Positions 12,686 to 13,788 of a DNA stretch of 13,788 nucleotides are shown in pieces. The notes beneath the pieces were generated by a model, which was given only the letters and a program-made list of their open reading frames with translations, ran no database searches and was not told the origin of the DNA. The position numbers were made by a program, and so were the translations under genes. Origin of the DNA: CAYQSU01 sp964420325 (GTDB lineage: Bacteria; Pseudomonadota; Alphaproteobacteria; Rhodospirillales; Defluviicoccaceae); NCBI GenBank assembly GCA_964420325.1, contig CAYQSU010000077.1:1-13788 (forward strand), read 5' to 3'. Every line of letters starts with the position of its first letter. The stretch's first letter is position 1.

Positions 12686-13084
12686 CTGACGAGAGGGCAC
12701 ACCCGCTTCCGCTCGATCGGGCCGGCCCCGGCGGCGTCGAGGCCAGCTTCGACTGGCGCGCCGCCTCGATGAGGGCAACGGCGCGATGCTGCGCGCCCGG
12801 CTGACAAGTGATGTCGCGAGCCGCGCGTGATCGGCGCGCCGCTTCACGCTGGGTCAGAAGCCGACGCACCTCGCCATGAACGGACGCGTGCGCCAACGGT
12901 GCGTCAGGCTTGCAGTCGTGCCATGTCCGCACGTCGGGAGCCGGCTCGCCTGAGAGCCGACTCTGACCCGTTGCTGACTTTGGCCGGCGTGGGTCATCGT
13001 TGCTCGCCTAGATCCGCTGTCGTAGATTGCTGACTTACCTAAAGCGGAGGCGCTTCGACGTGATTAGCCACTTTCGGAACCATA
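12686..13084. other. 400-bp region without a convincing gene
   Basis: Short frames on both strands are Arg/Ser/Pro-rich and show no family resemblance. The sequence changes around 13010-13090 from GC-rich to more AT-rich, marking the left edge of foreign-looking DNA. TTGCTGACTT occurs twice (12971-12980 and 13027-13036). A weak promoter-like pair TTGCTC (13000-13005) and TAGATT (13023-13028), with a 17-base spacer, points to the DUF2971 gene. Confidence 0.5.
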
Positions 13085-13096
13085 GGGAGGCTTCAA

Positions 13097-13123
13097 ATGT
13101 CGAATTCTGTACAGGCAATATGA
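13097..13123 (+). CDS. Eight-codon upstream reading frame (possible leader peptide)
   Basis: ATG at 13097 encodes MSNSVQAI and stops at 13121-13123. GGGAGG (13085-13090) gives it a strong ribosome-binding site with 6-base spacing. The next start, ATG 13125, is one base after this stop and has no ribosome-binding site of its own, so ribosomes would probably re-initiate there. It may be a coupling leader, or the scar of a frameshift in the true N-terminus. Confidence 0.4.
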   Translation: MSNSVQAI

Positions 13124-13124
13124 A

Positions 13125-13478
13125 ATGAAACTTTACCATTATTGCAGTAACTCCGCGTTTATAAATATAGTAGAGAGTAAAAAGTTGTGGCTTAGCGAAT
13201 TATCTCTGTCAAATGACTACATGGAGGGGGTATGGGTTCGAGAAGTGCTGGAAAAATATTTGGCCGATCAGGGGGTAGACAACCATGAAATCGCACAAAT
13301 ATTGATGCGCTTTGATGAATATTCAATACTTATTTCCGCAGCAGCTTTTTGTCTTTCAGAAGAGCCTGATTTGCTTAACCAATGGCGAGGATATGCCGAC
13401 GATGGCGCGGGAGTATCCATCGGCTTTACGAAAGAATATCTCGAAAGGCTTTGCTCATTACAGCCCGATTCACAGTAA
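13125..13478 (+). pseudogene. DUF2971-like gene truncated by an IS66-type insertion
   Basis: Only the first 117 residues remain. KLYHYCSNSAFINIVESKK, WLSELSLSNDYMEG and FCLSEEPDLLNQWRGYADDGAG followed by VSIGF are the typical N-terminal blocks of DUF2971 proteins, which are usually well over 200 residues. The function of that family is unknown to me. The reading frame is ended by TAA at 13476-13478, which belongs to the GTAA terminus of the inserted element. The gene is clearly more AT-rich than everything to its left (AAA, ATA, TTA codons), pointing to horizontal origin. The C-terminal half should lie beyond the far end of the IS, outside the window. Confidence 0.78.
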
Positions 13479-13586
13479 TTGCACACCCTTCTCAGAGGGC
13501 GGGGCGGTTTGGGCTGGATGACGGTGTGGTGATCCGGCCTGTCGATTTTTGTTGCATGGCGGCGGGGAATATGAGTCAAGATTCCC

Positions 13587-13788
13587 ATGACTCCGCCACC
13601 CGATTTCACCCGCCTGTCGTCGTCCGAGAAGGACGCGCTGATCGCCACGCTGCTGGCGCGGGTTGACGAACTGGTTGCGCGGGTGGCGGCGCTGGAAACC
13701 GGGAACGCGGCGTTGCGGGCGGAGAACGCGGCATTGCGGGCCGAGAACGCGGCGCTGCGGGAGAAGCTGAAGCTGCCGCCGAAGACGC
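13587..13788 (+). CDS. tnpC: IS66-family transposase TnpC, N-terminal fragment
   Basis: The frame is open to the window edge, with 67 codons visible. It starts MTPPPDFTRLSSSEKDALIA and continues LLARVDELVARVAALE, then a coiled-coil/leucine-zipper of NAALRAE heptads (40-58) and EKLKLPPKT (59-67). This is the standard N-terminus of IS66 TnpC: helical zipper, then the LPPKTP segment that precedes the zinc-finger-like and DDE catalytic regions, which lie outside the window. No Shine-Dalgarno sequence is seen before the ATG. Only the end of the window makes it partial; there is no sign of decay. Confidence 0.88.
   Translation, partial: MTPPPDFTRLSSSEKDALIATLLARVDELVARVAALETGNAALRAENAALRAENAALREKLKLPPKT
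13704..13766. repeat. 21-bp tandem repeat encoding coiled-coil heptads in tnpC
   Basis: Three consecutive 21-base units (13704, 13725, 13746) each begin AACGCGGC and encode NAALRAE, NAALRAE and NAALREK. One unit equals one heptad, so copy-number change keeps the frame and lengthens or shortens the zipper. Confidence 0.85.

Larger units (their letters stand above)
13475..13788 (+). mobile_element. Left end of an IS66-family insertion sequence (partial)
   Basis: From GTAATTGCACACCC (13475) the base composition returns to GC-rich and the DUF2971 reading stops. IS66-family ends characteristically begin GTAA. Only about 110 bases separate this end from tnpC, leaving no room for tnpA and tnpB, as in the tnpC-only (ISBst12-like) subgroup. 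IS66 elements make 8-bp target duplications, so GATTCACA (13467-13474) should recur after the right end. The element continues past the window. Confidence 0.75.

Noticed and set aside
10414..12807. Very long minus-strand open frame (797 codons) opposite the histidine kinase
   Set aside because: It is the complement of a GC-rich coding region. The plus strand carries all kinase motifs, and the minus product is Arg/Gly/Asp low-complexity with no family signature.
12686..13033. Short frames on both strands before the DUF2971 gene
   Set aside because: No ribosome-binding sites, Arg/Ser/Pro-rich products and no recognisable protein pattern.

Overview
The window is GC-rich bacterial chromosome whose central block, rpmH-rnpA-yidD-yidC-engB-argB (minus strand, 8077 to 3809), is a gene order typical of Alphaproteobacteria. 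The composition and an IS66-type transposase at the right edge suggest a Rhodospirillales-like organism; this is inference from gene order and protein style, not a database result.

Layout from left to right. 1-352 is non-coding, with a two-copy 29-bp tandem repeat, a short palindrome and a probable promoter. 353-1726 (+) encodes an MFS exporter with a histidine-rich tail, resembling NreB-type metal exporters. 1932-2860 is a small accessory island: a HigB/HigA toxin-antitoxin operon lying exactly between two perfect 102-bp direct repeats. The right repeat copy is also the 3' end of a frameshifted minus-strand gene remnant (about 3190-2725). 3354-3725 (-) is an AhpD/carboxymuconolactone-decarboxylase-like thiol protein. 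3809-8077 (-) is the housekeeping block: ArgB, EngB, YidC, YidD, RNase P protein and ribosomal protein L34, driven by a clear sigma70-type promoter at 8136-8108. Transcribed the other way from the same intergenic region are a TVP38/TMEM64 membrane protein (8263-9018), a FAD-dependent disulfide oxidoreductase (9039-10463) and an orphan sensor histidine kinase (10510-11925). They are followed by a basic hypothetical protein (12161-12685).

The last 700 bases are foreign-looking. An AT-rich gene with a DUF2971-like N-terminus (13125 onward) is cut off by the left end of an IS66-family element. The IS terminal GTAA at 13475 supplies the stop codon, and tnpC starts at 13587 and runs off the window.

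Functionally, the core block handles ribosome and tRNA maturation, inner-membrane protein insertion and arginine synthesis. The accessory parts are a metal-type exporter, a TA module in a repeat-bounded insertion, and an IS-interrupted cargo gene. Several starts (MFS gene, higB, histidine kinase) lie 5-7 bases after a -10-like hexamer with no Shine-Dalgarno sequence, suggesting leaderless transcripts. I see no complete new multi-gene system. The best candidates for a second look are the repeat-bounded higBA insertion and the IS-interrupted DUF2971 gene.
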